From Aurantibrevibacter sp041749595 (GTDB lineage Bacteria; Bacteroidota; Bacteroidia; Flavobacteriales; Flavobacteriaceae), in assembly GCA_041749595.1 (NCBI GenBank), contig JBGTBA010000066.1:1-64000 (forward strand): a DNA stretch of 64,000 nt. The letters are read 5' to 3'. The position numbers were made by a program, and so were the translations under genes. The notes below the pieces were generated by a model, which was not told where the DNA came from, did not search any database, and was given only the letters and a program-made list of their open reading frames with translations. Positions 35,070-43,851 of the stretch are shown here, piece by piece (position 1 is the stretch's first letter; every line of letters begins with the position of its first letter).

Positions 35070-36587
35070 TTAAACTAAAGAACTTCGAGTCATGGCGTCG
35101 GGTTGGGGAACGCCCATTAGTTTTAGGATGGTTGGCGCGATATCGGCCAGGACACCGTCTTTAACACCTTTTATTTCCGGATCCACTACAATTAAAGGTA
35201 CGGGATTGGTGGTATGCGCCGTATTGGGACTTCCGTCCGGGTTTATCATGGTTTCGCAATTGCCATGATCCGCTATGACCAAAGTGGTATACCCATTTTT
35301 TAGGGCGGCCGTAATTACCGATCGGGCACAGCTATCCACTGTTTCGCAGGCTTTTATAGCGGCATCCATATCGCCCGTATGGCCAACCATATCCGGGTTG
35401 GCAAAATTGAGGCATACAAAATCGACCTTTCCTTTTTCCAGTTCCGGTACAATGGCATCCCGGATCTCAAAGGCACTCATTTCCGGTTTCAGGTCATAGG
35501 TGGCCACTTTTGGCGACGGGCAAAGAATGCGTTCCTCGCCTTCAAACGGAATTTCCCTGCCGCCGTTAAAGAAAAACGTAACGTGGGGGTATTTTTCCGT
35601 TTCGGCGATCCGGATCTGCTTTTTTCCCGCATTGGCCAGCACTTCGCCCAAAGTCTCACTAATGTTATCCTTATCATAGACCACATGGATGCCTTTAAAG
35701 GAATCGTCGTAATTGGTTAAAGTAACATAATAGAGCGGTAATTTGTGCATATTTTCTTCATGGAAGTCCTTTTGGTGCAACACTTGGGTAAGTTCCCTGC
35801 CACGATCGGTCCTGAAATTGAAGAAGATCACTACATCGTTTTCTTTAATTTTGGCCAATGGGCTGCCCTGAGTATCTGTTAAAACTATGGGTTTGATGAA
35901 TTCGTCCGTAACCCCGGCATCGTAATTCTTTTGTATGGCTTCGGCAATATTTTGGGTTTTTTCGCCAATACCGTTTACCAGAAGGTCATAGGCCAATTTT
36001 ACCCGTTCCCAACGTTTGTCCCTGTCCATGGCATAATAGCGGCCAATCACGGTGGCCAGCTTTGCTTTCTTGCCAGAAAGGAATACGTTAAGATCTACTA
36101 AAAAACCTTTGCCACTTTTCGGATCCACGTCCCTACCGTCGGTAAAAGCGTGCACAAATACGTTATCCAGGCCATAGTTTTCGCTAGCTTCTATCAGCCC
36201 TTTTAGATGTGATACATGGCTATGTACCCCGCCATTACTGTAAAGCCCTAAAAAATGTACGGCTTTATGGTTTTCTTTGGCATGCAAAAAGGCCGCTTTC
36301 AGCACTTTTTCGTCCTTGAGCGTATTTTCCTTTACCGCCAAGTTTATTTTGGCCAAATCCTGATATACGATGCGTCCCGCTCCCAAATTCATATGTCCTA
36401 CCTCGCTATTGCCCATTTGCCCCTCGGGAAGTCCCACGTTCATCCCGTCGGTCAACAGGTTGGCGTTGGGGTAGTTTTTGTAAAGCGAATCTATAAAAGG
36501 GGTTTTTGCATTGTCCACTGCGGAGACTTTCGGATCGGGGGATTTTCCCCAACCATCCAAAATCATCAATACTACTTTTTTGTTCAT
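35070..36587 (-). CDS. gpmI: 2,3-bisphosphoglycerate-independent phosphoglycerate mutase
   Basis: This metal-dependent mutase interconverts 3- and 2-phosphoglycerate in glycolysis. The 505-residue protein has the phosphatase and transferase domains of the alkaline phosphatase superfamily. Motifs include VLMILDGWG, GQMGNSEVGHMNLGAGR with the catalytic Ser near residue 62, HAFTDGRDVDPKSG, YYAMDRDKRWER, NFRTDRGRELTQ and TLVIADHGNCE. A TATTTTTG box at 36610-36617 precedes the start by 22 nt. Confidence 0.97.
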   Translation of the reverse strand: MNKKVVLMILDGWGKSPDPKVSAVDNAKTPFIDSLYKNYPNANLLTDGMNVGLPEGQMGNSEVGHMNLGAGRIVYQDLAKINLAVKENTLKDEKVLKAAFLHAKENHKAVHFLGLYSNGGVHSHVSHLKGLIEASENYGLDNVFVHAFTDGRDVDPKSGKGFLVDLNVFLSGKKAKLATVIGRYYAMDRDKRWERVKLAYDLLVNGIGEKTQNIAEAIQKNYDAGVTDEFIKPIVLTDTQGSPLAKIKENDVVIFFNFRTDRGRELTQVLHQKDFHEENMHKLPLYYVTLTNYDDSFKGIHVVYDKDNISETLGEVLANAGKKQIRIAETEKYPHVTFFFNGGREIPFEGEERILCPSPKVATYDLKPEMSAFEIRDAIVPELEKGKVDFVCLNFANPDMVGHTGDMDAAIKACETVDSCARSVITAALKNGYTTLVIADHGNCETMINPDGSPNTAHTTNPVPLIVVDPEIKGVKDGVLADIAPTILKLMGVPQPDAMTRSSLV

Positions 36588-36609
36588 CTTGAAAATCTTA
36601 TTTCCAATA

Positions 36610-36617
36610 CAAAAATA
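36610..36617 (-). promoter_or_regulatory. -7 box of gpmI
   Basis: The minus strand reads TATTTTTG, matching TAnnTTTG, with the predicted transcription start near 36604. Confidence 0.45.
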
Positions 36618-36810
36618 GGTTGATTTGCCAAGTATAGCTAAAATTTGGGCAGTCTTTTTTATACAATCCCGGATAATGCCGCACGAGCTTTAAATTTTTG
36701 CGGACCCGATTTCCAAAATGTTAAAAATGTGTTATTTAACAGCTATCCGTGAAACAAATTTTCCGAGAAACAGTCTCTTATTTTATCAACTTAAAATAAA
36801 TACAGTCATC

Positions 36811-37206
36811 ATGAAAAGAACAATTTTAACCGTAGCCGCAGTTATACTGCTGGCGGTTACCGGCACTAAAGCCAAAAACAGTATGGACAGTTATGGTTTT
36901 GCCCCGCCCGTGGCAACCAGTAAAAGTGGGGAAATCAATTCCTTTTGCAAGGCTATTTTAAAAGGGGATATTGAAACCGTAAAAAGTTTAATAGCCTTGG
37001 GGGAAAACGTCAATCAAAAATCCTTGGGGATGACCCCGGCAATTTTTGCCGCACGGTATAACAGGGCGGAAATATTACAATTGCTCATTGAAAATGGGGC
37101 CGACCTTAACATTAGGAGCGATAAGGGCTATACGGCAAAAAAACAGGCTGAAATTTCCAATGCAAAGGAAGCATTGGCGGTCATAGAAAGCAGCTTAAAG
37201 GGATAG
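36811..37206 (+). CDS. Exported ankyrin-repeat protein
   Basis: This 131-residue protein starts with a signal peptide (TILTVAAVILLAVTGTKA). After about residue 40 it contains two to three ankyrin units: FCKAILKGDIETVKSLIALG, TPAIFAARYNRAEILQLLIE and DKGYTAKKQAEISNAKEALA. The frame is open from 36718, but the ATG at 36811 gives a clean signal peptide. Ankyrin repeats bind proteins; the partner is unknown. It is probably periplasmic and monocistronic, followed by a good terminator. Confidence 0.8.
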   Translation: MKRTILTVAAVILLAVTGTKAKNSMDSYGFAPPVATSKSGEINSFCKAILKGDIETVKSLIALGENVNQKSLGMTPAIFAARYNRAEILQLLIENGADLNIRSDKGYTAKKQAEISNAKEALAVIESSLKG

Positions 37207-37230
37207 GGTGGTTTGTGCATCGATCAAAAA

Positions 37231-37266
37231 AAAGGGCCATTGAAAATACCAATGTCCCTTTTTTTA
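37231..37266 (+). terminator. Terminator after the ankyrin gene
   Basis: AAAGGGCCATTG (37231-37242) pairs with CAATGTCCCTTT (37250-37261) with one mismatch and a 7-nt loop, then TTTTT. Confidence 0.8.
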
Positions 37267-37322
37267 AATATTGGTTGGTTTAAGTTGATGCCCCCCACAA
37301 TACAAGGGGCATTTAGTGATAA

Positions 37323-37490
37323 TTAGAAATTAAATCCCGTGAAGGCTCTGTAGAAAAACGCATACATGGCCATAAATAACATAAATACACAAAAAATGGA
37401 GTAAATTTTTAAAAAAACCACTACAAATTCCGGTTTACAGTTCTCGAACGCCTCTGCGTAGATGTTTTTAAAATGTGCCACTGTTCCCAT
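37323..37490 (-). CDS. Small membrane protein, DUF6747-like
   Basis: This 55-residue ORF starts MGTVAHFKNIYAEAFENC, continues KPEFVVVFLKIYSIFCVFML and ends FMAMYAFFYRAFTGFNF. It has one central hydrophobic helix (about residues 21-48) with a soluble, partly basic N-terminus. The pattern xxIYxEAFxN...FFYRxFTGFxF resembles the short Flavobacteria-specific family I know as DUF6747; this is from memory. The ATG at 37490 is the only good start. Function is unknown. It lies upstream of nothing on its strand and 130 nt from the M48 peptidase stop; its size is below common gene-calling limits. Confidence 0.75.
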   Translation of the reverse strand: MGTVAHFKNIYAEAFENCKPEFVVVFLKIYSIFCVFMLFMAMYAFFYRAFTGFNF

Positions 37491-37616
37491 ATAGTTCTGT
37501 CTAAATTTATACTCGCCAAAAGCTATAAGGGGTTAAATCTTGATTGGATAAAGATTTGAAGGAATATCAAATGTAATAAAATAAAAGGGAATCACCCAAT
37601 GTTTTCATTAAAAACA

Positions 37617-38384
37617 TTATTGTTGACCTCTGTACTTTTCTATGGACTCTTTTATTTTTCCTATTCTATTTTCCGGATCGGGGTGGGTGCTCTGAAATTC
37701 GGGGACACGGTTGGGGCCTGCGGACGCTTTTAGGATTTGCATTACCATTATCATCTCATTGGGGTCGTAACCAGATTGTATCATGAACAGCACGCCCAGA
37801 TCATCGCTTTCCAATTCATCGCCCCTTCCATTTTTCAATAAGGTATTTTGTCCGATGCTGCCCACAATATTCCCCGCATCGGCACCCACGGACGCCCCCA
37901 TGGTCACGGTTTGCCAAAAGCTGCCCTCTGCGATACGTTCGGCGGAATGCCTGCCGATGACATGGCCGATCTCATGGCCCAAAACGCCTGCCAACTGGGC
38001 TTCATTTAATTTAGAAAACAGGGCATAGGTAATGAACACCTGACCGCCGGGAAGTGCAAAGGCATTTATGGTGCGCTCGTCGGCCAACAAATGAAAATCG
38101 TATTGGTAAGGGGTTTCTCTGGCAATACTGTTTTCCACAAGTTTATTACCAACCACATCTACATAAGATTGCAAGCGATCGTCCAGATACAGACCTCCAT
38201 GTTGTTGGGCAATTTCCGGGGTGCTTTGCAGGCCAATGGCAATTTCCTGCTCCGGGGTCATGTTAATGTTCTGAACCCTATTGGTATATGGGTTTTTCTC
38301 ACTGTTGCCACAACGCTGCACAAAGGCAAAGGCCACAATGGCCAAGCCAATAAAAATGCGGACTTTCCAACTACCTCTGTTCAT
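37617..38384 (-). CDS. M48-family zinc metalloprotease
   Basis: This is a 255-residue peptidase with an N-terminal export signal (IFIGLAIVAFAFVQRCG, possibly lipidated). The zinc motif HEIGHVIGRHS lies near residue 142, and the third ligand Glu is in the later GDELESDDLGVLFMIQSGYD. Upstream, NAFALPGGQVFITYALFSKL is the typical M48C (BepA/LoiP-like) sequence. It is likely periplasmic, in quality control of outer membrane proteins. It is last in a group with the M15 peptidase (43 nt) and the acetyltransferase. Confidence 0.9.
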   Translation of the reverse strand: MNRGSWKVRIFIGLAIVAFAFVQRCGNSEKNPYTNRVQNINMTPEQEIAIGLQSTPEIAQQHGGLYLDDRLQSYVDVVGNKLVENSIARETPYQYDFHLLADERTINAFALPGGQVFITYALFSKLNEAQLAGVLGHEIGHVIGRHSAERIAEGSFWQTVTMGASVGADAGNIVGSIGQNTLLKNGRGDELESDDLGVLFMIQSGYDPNEMIMVMQILKASAGPNRVPEFQSTHPDPENRIGKIKESIEKYRGQQ

Positions 38385-38426
38385 GGCAAAAAAAGATTAT
38401 ATATGCAAACAAGATACAAAAAACGC

Positions 38427-39161
38427 CTATAAAAGATCTGGATTTATATCCAAAATATTATCGGTGATATACGTTCTTAAAAACCCGGTGGTAAAATGCC
38501 CGCTCCCTAAAAAATCTTCTTTTTGCAACAACTGAAGGATATTTTTTTTCCTGAACTCGGTAAGCATGTTAATTGCTGTGGGCGCATAGCTGTAATGCCA
38601 GGGTTCGTATTTAAAGCCCCTTCTTTTGGGAGAATCGGTATATACCAGATAAAAATTGAATTTCCTTGAATTTTCGTCCAACCACTTTTTAAAATTTTCG
38701 AACGGCCCACCTTTCCCGAATTTTTCCGGATCCAGAAAGTCGCCACTTATCCTTGGGTACCCATCGATGATATCGATATCCGTGCCCCAATGATGGCGGC
38801 TTGTGCCGGGAATGGTGGAGTATTCTATAATCTTGTCTATGGCCTTCATGGGGGGCATTCCATTTTCTTCGGTGTACTGTTGGTATTTTCGTTCCCAAAT
38901 GGCTTCCTGCTGATAAAAGTCCCTGTAGCTACTGACTATTTTTATGTTGAACCCATCGCCATAGGCGGCTTTTTTCATTTCCAAAAAGGCATCTTGGGCA
39001 GATTCCCGCAGGTTGATATCCTTACCGAAAAGTGCAATTTTTTCCTTGCCCATCAATTCCGCTGTGGTGTATAGACCGCTCTGGGGAAGTACCAGACCGG
39101 GCATTAAGCTAAGTGCCAATCCGGAGGCACCACTCTTTTTTATAAAGGACCTTCGTTGCAT
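38427..39161 (-). CDS. M15-family D-Ala-D-Ala carboxypeptidase (VanY type)
   Basis: This 244-residue exported enzyme trims peptidoglycan stem peptides. The N-terminus has twin arginines followed by a hydrophobic stretch (QRRSFIKKSGASGLALSLMPG), consistent with a Tat signal. Zinc ligands are in TSRHHWGTDIDI near residue 120 and EPWHYSY near 195; VSSYRDFYQQEAIW is the usual substrate loop. It starts 5 nt after the acetyltransferase stop and precedes the M48 protease gene, so an operon is likely. Confidence 0.88.
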   Translation of the reverse strand: MQRRSFIKKSGASGLALSLMPGLVLPQSGLYTTAELMGKEKIALFGKDINLRESAQDAFLEMKKAAYGDGFNIKIVSSYRDFYQQEAIWERKYQQYTEENGMPPMKAIDKIIEYSTIPGTSRHHWGTDIDIIDGYPRISGDFLDPEKFGKGGPFENFKKWLDENSRKFNFYLVYTDSPKRRGFKYEPWHYSYAPTAINMLTEFRKKNILQLLQKEDFLGSGHFTTGFLRTYITDNILDINPDLL

Positions 39162-39165
39162 AGGA

Positions 39166-39627
39166 CTATATTATTTTTTTGTGCATCACATAATGCGGGC
39201 CAACCCCAACAACATCAAAAACGTTGCCAACTATAGTATACCCTGATTTTTTGTAAAAGGGAACCGCAATTTCACGGGCGTTCATCCAAACAAAAGTTTT
39301 ATTTTTTGTGCGTAACCGCTCTTCCCCAAAGGTAAGAAGTATTTTTCCAAATCCCATGCCCTGGTACGCATCCAGTACCGCCATACCCCGAAGTTGCCCT
39401 GCATTTGTAAAATGGTGTTCCGGATGGTCATTTTCCAAAAAGGAGGCCACGCCTATGAGTTGGCCCATGTAAAAACAACCCAAATGAAATGTGGTTTCTA
39501 GGTAATCCCCCGCAAAGGCACAGGATTCTAGCGGTTTCCCCGTGCGCAAAACAGGATGCCTTACGGCATAGGTTTCTTCCGCACCTATGGTTTTTATCTC
39601 AAGTTTGTTTTTTAAGGGGGTATCCAT
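39166..39627 (-). CDS. GNAT-family N-acetyltransferase
   Basis: This 153-residue acetyltransferase has the acetyl-CoA binding motif in LRGMAVLDAYQGMGFGKILL (consensus Q/RxxGxG/A as YQGMGFGK) and the C-terminal FYKKSGYTIVGN. The start at 39627 (MDTPLKN) is preferred over 39636. The substrate is unknown. It leads a three-gene group with two cell-envelope peptidases. Confidence 0.88.
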   Translation of the reverse strand: MDTPLKNKLEIKTIGAEETYAVRHPVLRTGKPLESCAFAGDYLETTFHLGCFYMGQLIGVASFLENDHPEHHFTNAGQLRGMAVLDAYQGMGFGKILLTFGEERLRTKNKTFVWMNAREIAVPFYKKSGYTIVGNVFDVVGVGPHYVMHKKII

Positions 39628-39789
39628 TAAAACCACTGCTTTTAATGGAACTAAAAGTACTTAAAATTGAGGAATGCGGTATTTTTTTCTGATTTTTATA
39701 GTGTTGTGGTCTTGTTTTTTTTTGATGAATTGCAATAGAAATACCAATGAATAGTGGTGTCCGGTGAAGTGTCCCGATCTGGCGGGAGG

Positions 39790-40020
39790 TATTCTATGGT
39801 TGGATACGGGCACCCGCAACAAAGCTGGTCTCTCCGCAAAAATATTGATAATAGTTGTCTCGCCCCATTGCTCCACAACGCCCTCATCGGACACATTGCA
39901 GATATGCTTGAGCATGAGCAGTCCAACCATAAGGCGTATGGGCTTTGCGGGTCGTCCCTGGTTTTCGCTGTACAAAGGCAAAAAGGCATCTTCGAATACA
40001 TGCCAATGAACAATCTACCA
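39790..40020 (-). pseudogene. IS5-type transposase remnant
   Basis: On the minus strand one frame reads FEDAFLPLYSENQGRPAKP, IRLMVGLLMLKHICNVSDEG and VVEQWGE, then a frameshift leads to RDNYYQYFCGETSFVAGARI and a stop at 39794-39796. Together they match the N-terminal DUF772 part of IS5-family transposases. The rest of the gene and both inverted repeats are missing. The remnant sits in the 590-bp gap between the acetyltransferase and ferredoxin genes. Nothing else is seen in that gap. Confidence 0.8.
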
Positions 40021-40217
40021 TGGTAAAGATTAGAAAGTGTGGTTTTATTTGATCGTGTATTTTGTAGCCTTCATTATATAACATGATATAGAGATACACA
40101 ATTGTAATGTTGTTGCTTTATGTTCGGTTTGCTCTGAGACCATAAATTTCGTGACAAAGCACCGTTCCCTATTAAAGGCAAAAACCTAGTGCTGCAAAAT
40201 TGTTTCTTAGTAAACCT

Positions 40218-40547
40218 CTAACTCTCCGGTGCCAAGACCACTTCCAAGCCGTTTAGCGATTCAGTAATATGGATCTGGCAACCCAAACGGCTATTGTCCT
40301 TTACATAAAACGCTTCGGAAAGCATGGCCTCTTCCTCATCCGACTTTTCGGGAAGTGAGTGGTTGGAAGTCACATAACATTGGCAGGACGCACACATGGC
40401 CATACCGCCGCACACGCCAATAGTGCCCTCAGGGGCTAACTCGTAGGAGCGTACCACTTCCATTAAATTCATGTTCATGTCCGTGGGGGCATCTATTTCA
40501 TGCACTACACCGTCCCTATCGGTAATTTTCAGTCTTATGTCGGTCAT
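40218..40547 (-). CDS. 2Fe-2S ferredoxin (adrenodoxin type)
   Basis: This 109-residue electron carrier has the cluster cysteines in IGVCGGMAMCASCQC (CxxxxxCxxC) and in SRLGCQIHIT. The N-terminal VVHEIDAPTDMNMNLMEVVR is typical of adrenodoxin/Fdx-like ferredoxins that support iron-sulfur cluster assembly or P450-type reactions. Neighbouring nifU-like and mrp genes on the same strand favour a role in cluster assembly. Confidence 0.92.
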   Translation of the reverse strand: MTDIRLKITDRDGVVHEIDAPTDMNMNLMEVVRSYELAPEGTIGVCGGMAMCASCQCYVTSNHSLPEKSDEEEAMLSEAFYVKDNSRLGCQIHITESLNGLEVVLAPES

Positions 40548-40629
40548 GGATTCTTGGCCCGGGAGGTCTTGTAAAAAATTGGTAAACTATTAATGAAGTG
40601 TCTTATGCTGGCGTGTTACGAATACGGTT

Positions 40630-40869
40630 TTAACTGATATTGATAACCTCTTCTATTTGGGGGGCATACTTTTTAATGGTCATTTCCACCCCGCTTTTAA
40701 GGGTCATTTGGTTTACGCTGCAGCCCACGCAGGCACCTTCCAACTTCACCTTTACCGAAGTATCGTTATCTATGGAAATCAGTGAAATATCACCGCCATC
40801 GCTTTGCAAAAATGGGCGAATCTCATCTAAGGCCTTTTCAATGTTCAATCGAAGCTCTTCCGTTGTCAT
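40630..40869 (-). CDS. NifU C-terminal domain protein (Nfu-type scaffold)
   Basis: This 79-residue single-domain protein has the conserved CxxC in VKLEGACVGCSVNQMTLKSG and the start IEKALDEIRPFLQSDGGDIS. Nfu proteins carry and hand over 4Fe-4S clusters as dimers. The gene starts 2 nt after the mrp stop, so the pair is surely co-transcribed. Confidence 0.93.
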   Translation of the reverse strand: MTTEELRLNIEKALDEIRPFLQSDGGDISLISIDNDTSVKVKLEGACVGCSVNQMTLKSGVEMTIKKYAPQIEEVINIS

Positions 40870-40871
40870 GC

Positions 40872-42011
40872 TTATTTCTTTTTAACTGCCGAACAACCGG
40901 CCATTGTGGTTATTTTAATGGCTTCCGTTGGGGGCAAATCCATGTTTCTGTTTACCACCTCTTGCACCACATTTCTTGTAAGTGCCTCAAAGGCGGCTTC
41001 TATTGGCGTTGCAGTTTGCATTGCTGCGGGCCTACCTACATCCCCGGCCTCACGAATACCCTGCACCAAAGGTATCTCTCCCAAAAACGGCACATTCATG
41101 TCTTTAGCCAAATGTTTGGCTCCTTCCTTCCCAAAGATATAGTATTTGTTATTGGGAAGTTCGGCAGGTGTAAAATACGCCATATTCTCCACAATTCCCA
41201 AAACGGGCACATTAATGGCCTCTTGCTGAAACATGGCCACGCCCCTGCGGGCATCGGCCAATGCCACCTCTTGGGGGGTGCTTACCACTACCGCACCGGT
41301 AACGGGCAAGGATTGCATGATACTGAGGTGGATGTCGCCGGTACCGGGAGGCAAATCCAACAACAGAAAATCCAATTCTCCCCAATGCGCATCAAAAATC
41401 ATCTGATTTAAGGCTTTGGAAGCCATAGGCCCGCGCCATATAACGGCCTGATTGGGTTGGGTAAAAAACCCTATCGATAATATTTTTACCCCATGACTTT
41501 CTATTGGTTTCATTTTGGATACACCTCCAATAGTGGTTGCCAATGGTTTTTGATGCACCACATCGAACATCATTGGGATAGATGGCCCGTAAATATCGGC
41601 ATCCAACAAACCTACTTTAAAGCCCATTTTAGCTAAGGTTACGGCTAGGTTGGCCGTAAGCGTGGACTTGCCTACACCCCCCTTACCGGAAGCTATGGCA
41701 ACAATGTTCTGAATGCCCGGAATGGCCTTGCCCTTTATCTCGTTGACCTTCGGTTTTGCAGGAGCATCTACTTTTAAATTTACGGTGATCTTGGCCTTTT
41801 CATACACACGGGCATGTATGGTCTTCAGGATCTCTACTTCTGTTTTCTTCCGCGCCTGCAGGCTTGGATTATTGATGGTGATATCTACCACCACCTCATC
41901 CCCAAAAACCATTACATTGGTAACCGCACCGCTTTCGACCATATTTTTTCCTTCACCGGGAACGGTTATTTCGGCTAATGCTTTTAGGATATCTTTTTTG
42001 TCTATTTTCAT
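40872..42011 (-). CDS. mrp: Mrp/ApbC-family iron-sulfur carrier ATPase
   Basis: This 379-residue P-loop NTPase has an N-terminal MIP18/DUF59 domain (about 1-90) and a deviant Walker A AIASGKGGVGKSTLTANLAV near residue 103, then LLDADIYGPSIPMMF and LLDLPPGTGDIHLS. It lacks the C-terminal CxxC of the long NBP35 type but ends MAGCSAVKKK. It is thought to load clusters into apo-proteins, working with the next gene (Nfu type). A TATCTTTG box at 42059-42066 is its likely promoter. Confidence 0.93.
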   Translation of the reverse strand: MKIDKKDILKALAEITVPGEGKNMVESGAVTNVMVFGDEVVVDITINNPSLQARKKTEVEILKTIHARVYEKAKITVNLKVDAPAKPKVNEIKGKAIPGIQNIVAIASGKGGVGKSTLTANLAVTLAKMGFKVGLLDADIYGPSIPMMFDVVHQKPLATTIGGVSKMKPIESHGVKILSIGFFTQPNQAVIWRGPMASKALNQMIFDAHWGELDFLLLDLPPGTGDIHLSIMQSLPVTGAVVVSTPQEVALADARRGVAMFQQEAINVPVLGIVENMAYFTPAELPNNKYYIFGKEGAKHLAKDMNVPFLGEIPLVQGIREAGDVGRPAAMQTATPIEAAFEALTRNVVQEVVNRNMDLPPTEAIKITTMAGCSAVKKK

Positions 42012-42058
42012 CCGCTTATGGACTGGTTTTCAGATTTATTAAAACTAATTCTAAATTA

Positions 42059-42066
42059 CAAAGATA
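42059..42066 (-). promoter_or_regulatory. -7 box of mrp operon
   Basis: The minus strand reads TATCTTTG, matching TAnnTTTG, 47 nt upstream of the mrp start. Confidence 0.5.
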
Positions 42067-42158
42067 CGGTATCCAAGTGAGATTCGGAAGCTTCGAAATT
42101 GAAAAGGAACCTATGCCAATTAATGCGGTTCTACTTGTGAAAAACAAGTTTATTTCTT

Positions 42159-42527
42159 TTATAATTTGGGCTCATACTGATAATCCATTCCGCTTAATTC
42201 TTTTGCCGGATCCCAAAAATGTCTTTCAAAATCCACGATTTGATTGTCTGCCACCGCAATACCTTCATTCTCTAATAATTGCCTCATTAAATTGGAACCC
42301 AAAAAATGGTGTTTGCCCGTTAACAGGCCTTTTCTATTGACAACCCGATGAGCCGGCACATCTTCTATAGCGTGCGAATTGTTTAAAGCCCAACCCACCA
42401 TCCGTGCACTTCTGGCCGTTCCCAGATATTTGGCAATAGCACCATAGGAGGTTACCCGACCATAGGGGATCTGCCTGGCCACCTCATATACTTTTTGAAA
42501 AAAGTTCTTGTTCGCTGTAGTGGTCAT
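42159..42527 (-). CDS. Alkyltransferase-like protein (MGMT fold, no catalytic Cys)
   Basis: This 122-residue protein has the MGMT DNA-binding domain: FFQKVYEVARQIPYGRVTSY and ARMVGWALNNSH. The active-site PCHR motif of true O6-alkylguanine transferases is replaced by PAHRVVNRKG, so it cannot accept alkyl groups. Such ATL proteins bind O6-alkylguanine and channel it into nucleotide excision repair; uvrC is encoded 10 kb away. The start overlaps the lysE stop by 4 nt. Confidence 0.9.
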   Translation of the reverse strand: MTTTANKNFFQKVYEVARQIPYGRVTSYGAIAKYLGTARSARMVGWALNNSHAIEDVPAHRVVNRKGLLTGKHHFLGSNLMRQLLENEGIAVADNQIVDFERHFWDPAKELSGMDYQYEPKL

Positions 42528-43153
42528 TTGTAAAAAATACGAATTATGGTAATGGCCAAAAGTACCACCATAAGCACACTTAGAATATAATTGGCATTTT
42601 TAGAAAAGGCATGTGTTTTTGCTTCAAGTCTGTAGAAGTACACGGTGTACAGATATAATACGGAAAAAGTGCCCATGCCTGCGGCCAAAATAAAGGTGAG
42701 GATATCCGCTAGCTGGAACTTAATCCAACCCGAGGCATTCCACATGGCGTTTAGACCACTGTAATAGGGAATGGTCAATAAATTGACCGCCGCCAAAAAA
42801 GCCCCTTTAAAAAAACTGTTCTTCTTACTAACCCGAAGTACCTTAACTTCCTTTTTCTTCGAATTTTTGGCCTTTACAAAAAAGTAAACGGCGAAAAAAG
42901 CAAACACCAAAAGTGCAGCTTTCAACAAAAAATCAATAATCTCGGGATTTCTAAATAGGAATTTAGAGATTAAGACGGCAATGTAAGCCTGAAATACAAT
43001 GGTTGCGGAAACCCCCAAACTAAAAATAATGCCGTTTAGTTTTCCCTTCTCCACACTTGTTTTTGCCGCATTAAGATTCAAAAGACCTGGAGGTACCGTA
43101 ACCATGAAGGCCGCGGAATAGGTTGCAAAAAAAAGGATCAATAAATGTTGCAT
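42524..43153 (-). CDS. LysE-family exporter
   Basis: This 209-residue membrane protein with about six helices matches the LysE/RhtB translocator superfamily, with the N-terminal AAFMVTVPPGLLNLNAAKTS corresponding to the PGP motif region. The central loop is basic (KAKNSKKKEVKVLRVSKKNS). It may export amino acids or a related small molecule; the substrate is unknown. It lies between trmB (2-nt gap) and the atl gene (4-nt overlap). Confidence 0.8.
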   Translation of the reverse strand: MQHLLILFFATYSAAFMVTVPPGLLNLNAAKTSVEKGKLNGIIFSLGVSATIVFQAYIAVLISKFLFRNPEIIDFLLKAALLVFAFFAVYFFVKAKNSKKKEVKVLRVSKKNSFFKGAFLAAVNLLTIPYYSGLNAMWNASGWIKFQLADILTFILAAGMGTFSVLYLYTVYFYRLEAKTHAFSKNANYILSVLMVVLLAITIIRIFYK

Positions 43154-43155
43154 GG

Positions 43156-43827
43156 CTATGAGATCTTAAACTGGATATAGGTAATTGGTTTTCCTTGAAC
43201 AAGATACTGATTTTCATAAAAAGTCTGTATTCCTAGCACCTCTTTTGGGCTTCCTTCATTTTTATACACGTCGTGGTTGGCATAGCATACCGCCAGCCCC
43301 AGCCCATGGAGCAGTCCTAAAGTATAACCGTGCATAAACTCACTATCGGTTTTTAGATGCAACAAAGCACCGGGTTTGAGTACCTGTTTATATTTTTCCA
43401 GAAATTCCCGGTTGGTCAATCGGTGCTTCGTTCGTTTGTATTTTATCTGGGGATCCGGAAATGTAATCCAGATTTCCGACACCTCTCCCGGCGCAAAAAG
43501 CCGGTCTATAAGCCCTATTTCCGCTCGAAGAAAAGCCACATTATTTAATTTTTTTTTTAAGGCCGTCTTTGCGCCATGCCAAAAGCGGGCTCCTTTAATA
43601 TCGATTCCAATAAAATTTTTATGCCCTTCCGTAACCGCAAGTCCAATAGTGTATTCTCCCTTACCACAACCCAACTCTAAAACAATGGGATTATCGTTCT
43701 TAAAAAAGGTTTTCCATTTTCCTTTTAAAGAAAAAAGCCCTTGTACCACTTCATCCCGAGTTGGCTGGATGACATTTGAAAAGCTTTCATTCTCTTTAAA
43801 CCGTTTGAGCTTGTTTTTGCTCCCCAT
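43156..43827 (-). CDS. trmB: tRNA (guanine-46-N7)-methyltransferase
   Basis: TrmB makes m7G46 in tRNA. Motifs: VLELGCGKGEYTIGLAV (SAM motif I), FIGIDIKGARFWHGAKTAL and EIWITFPDPQIKYKRTKHRL with the catalytic Asp. I place the start at 43827 (MGSKNKLKRF), 223 residues; 43839 is possible. The longer frame to 43887 is excluded because a TAGCTTTG box lies inside it at 43852-43859. It is first in an operon with lysE and atl. Confidence 0.95.
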   Translation of the reverse strand: MGSKNKLKRFKENESFSNVIQPTRDEVVQGLFSLKGKWKTFFKNDNPIVLELGCGKGEYTIGLAVTEGHKNFIGIDIKGARFWHGAKTALKKKLNNVAFLRAEIGLIDRLFAPGEVSEIWITFPDPQIKYKRTKHRLTNREFLEKYKQVLKPGALLHLKTDSEFMHGYTLGLLHGLGLAVCYANHDVYKNEGSPKEVLGIQTFYENQYLVQGKPITYIQFKIS

Positions 43828-43851
43828 ACTATTACTCATTAATTGTGTGGG

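Noticed and set aside
39754..40026. Plus-strand open frame of 90 codons
   Set aside because: It is antisense to the recognisable IS5-type transposase remnant.
40782..41411. Plus-strand open frame of 209 codons
   Set aside because: It is antisense to nifU-like and mrp, both of which are certain genes.
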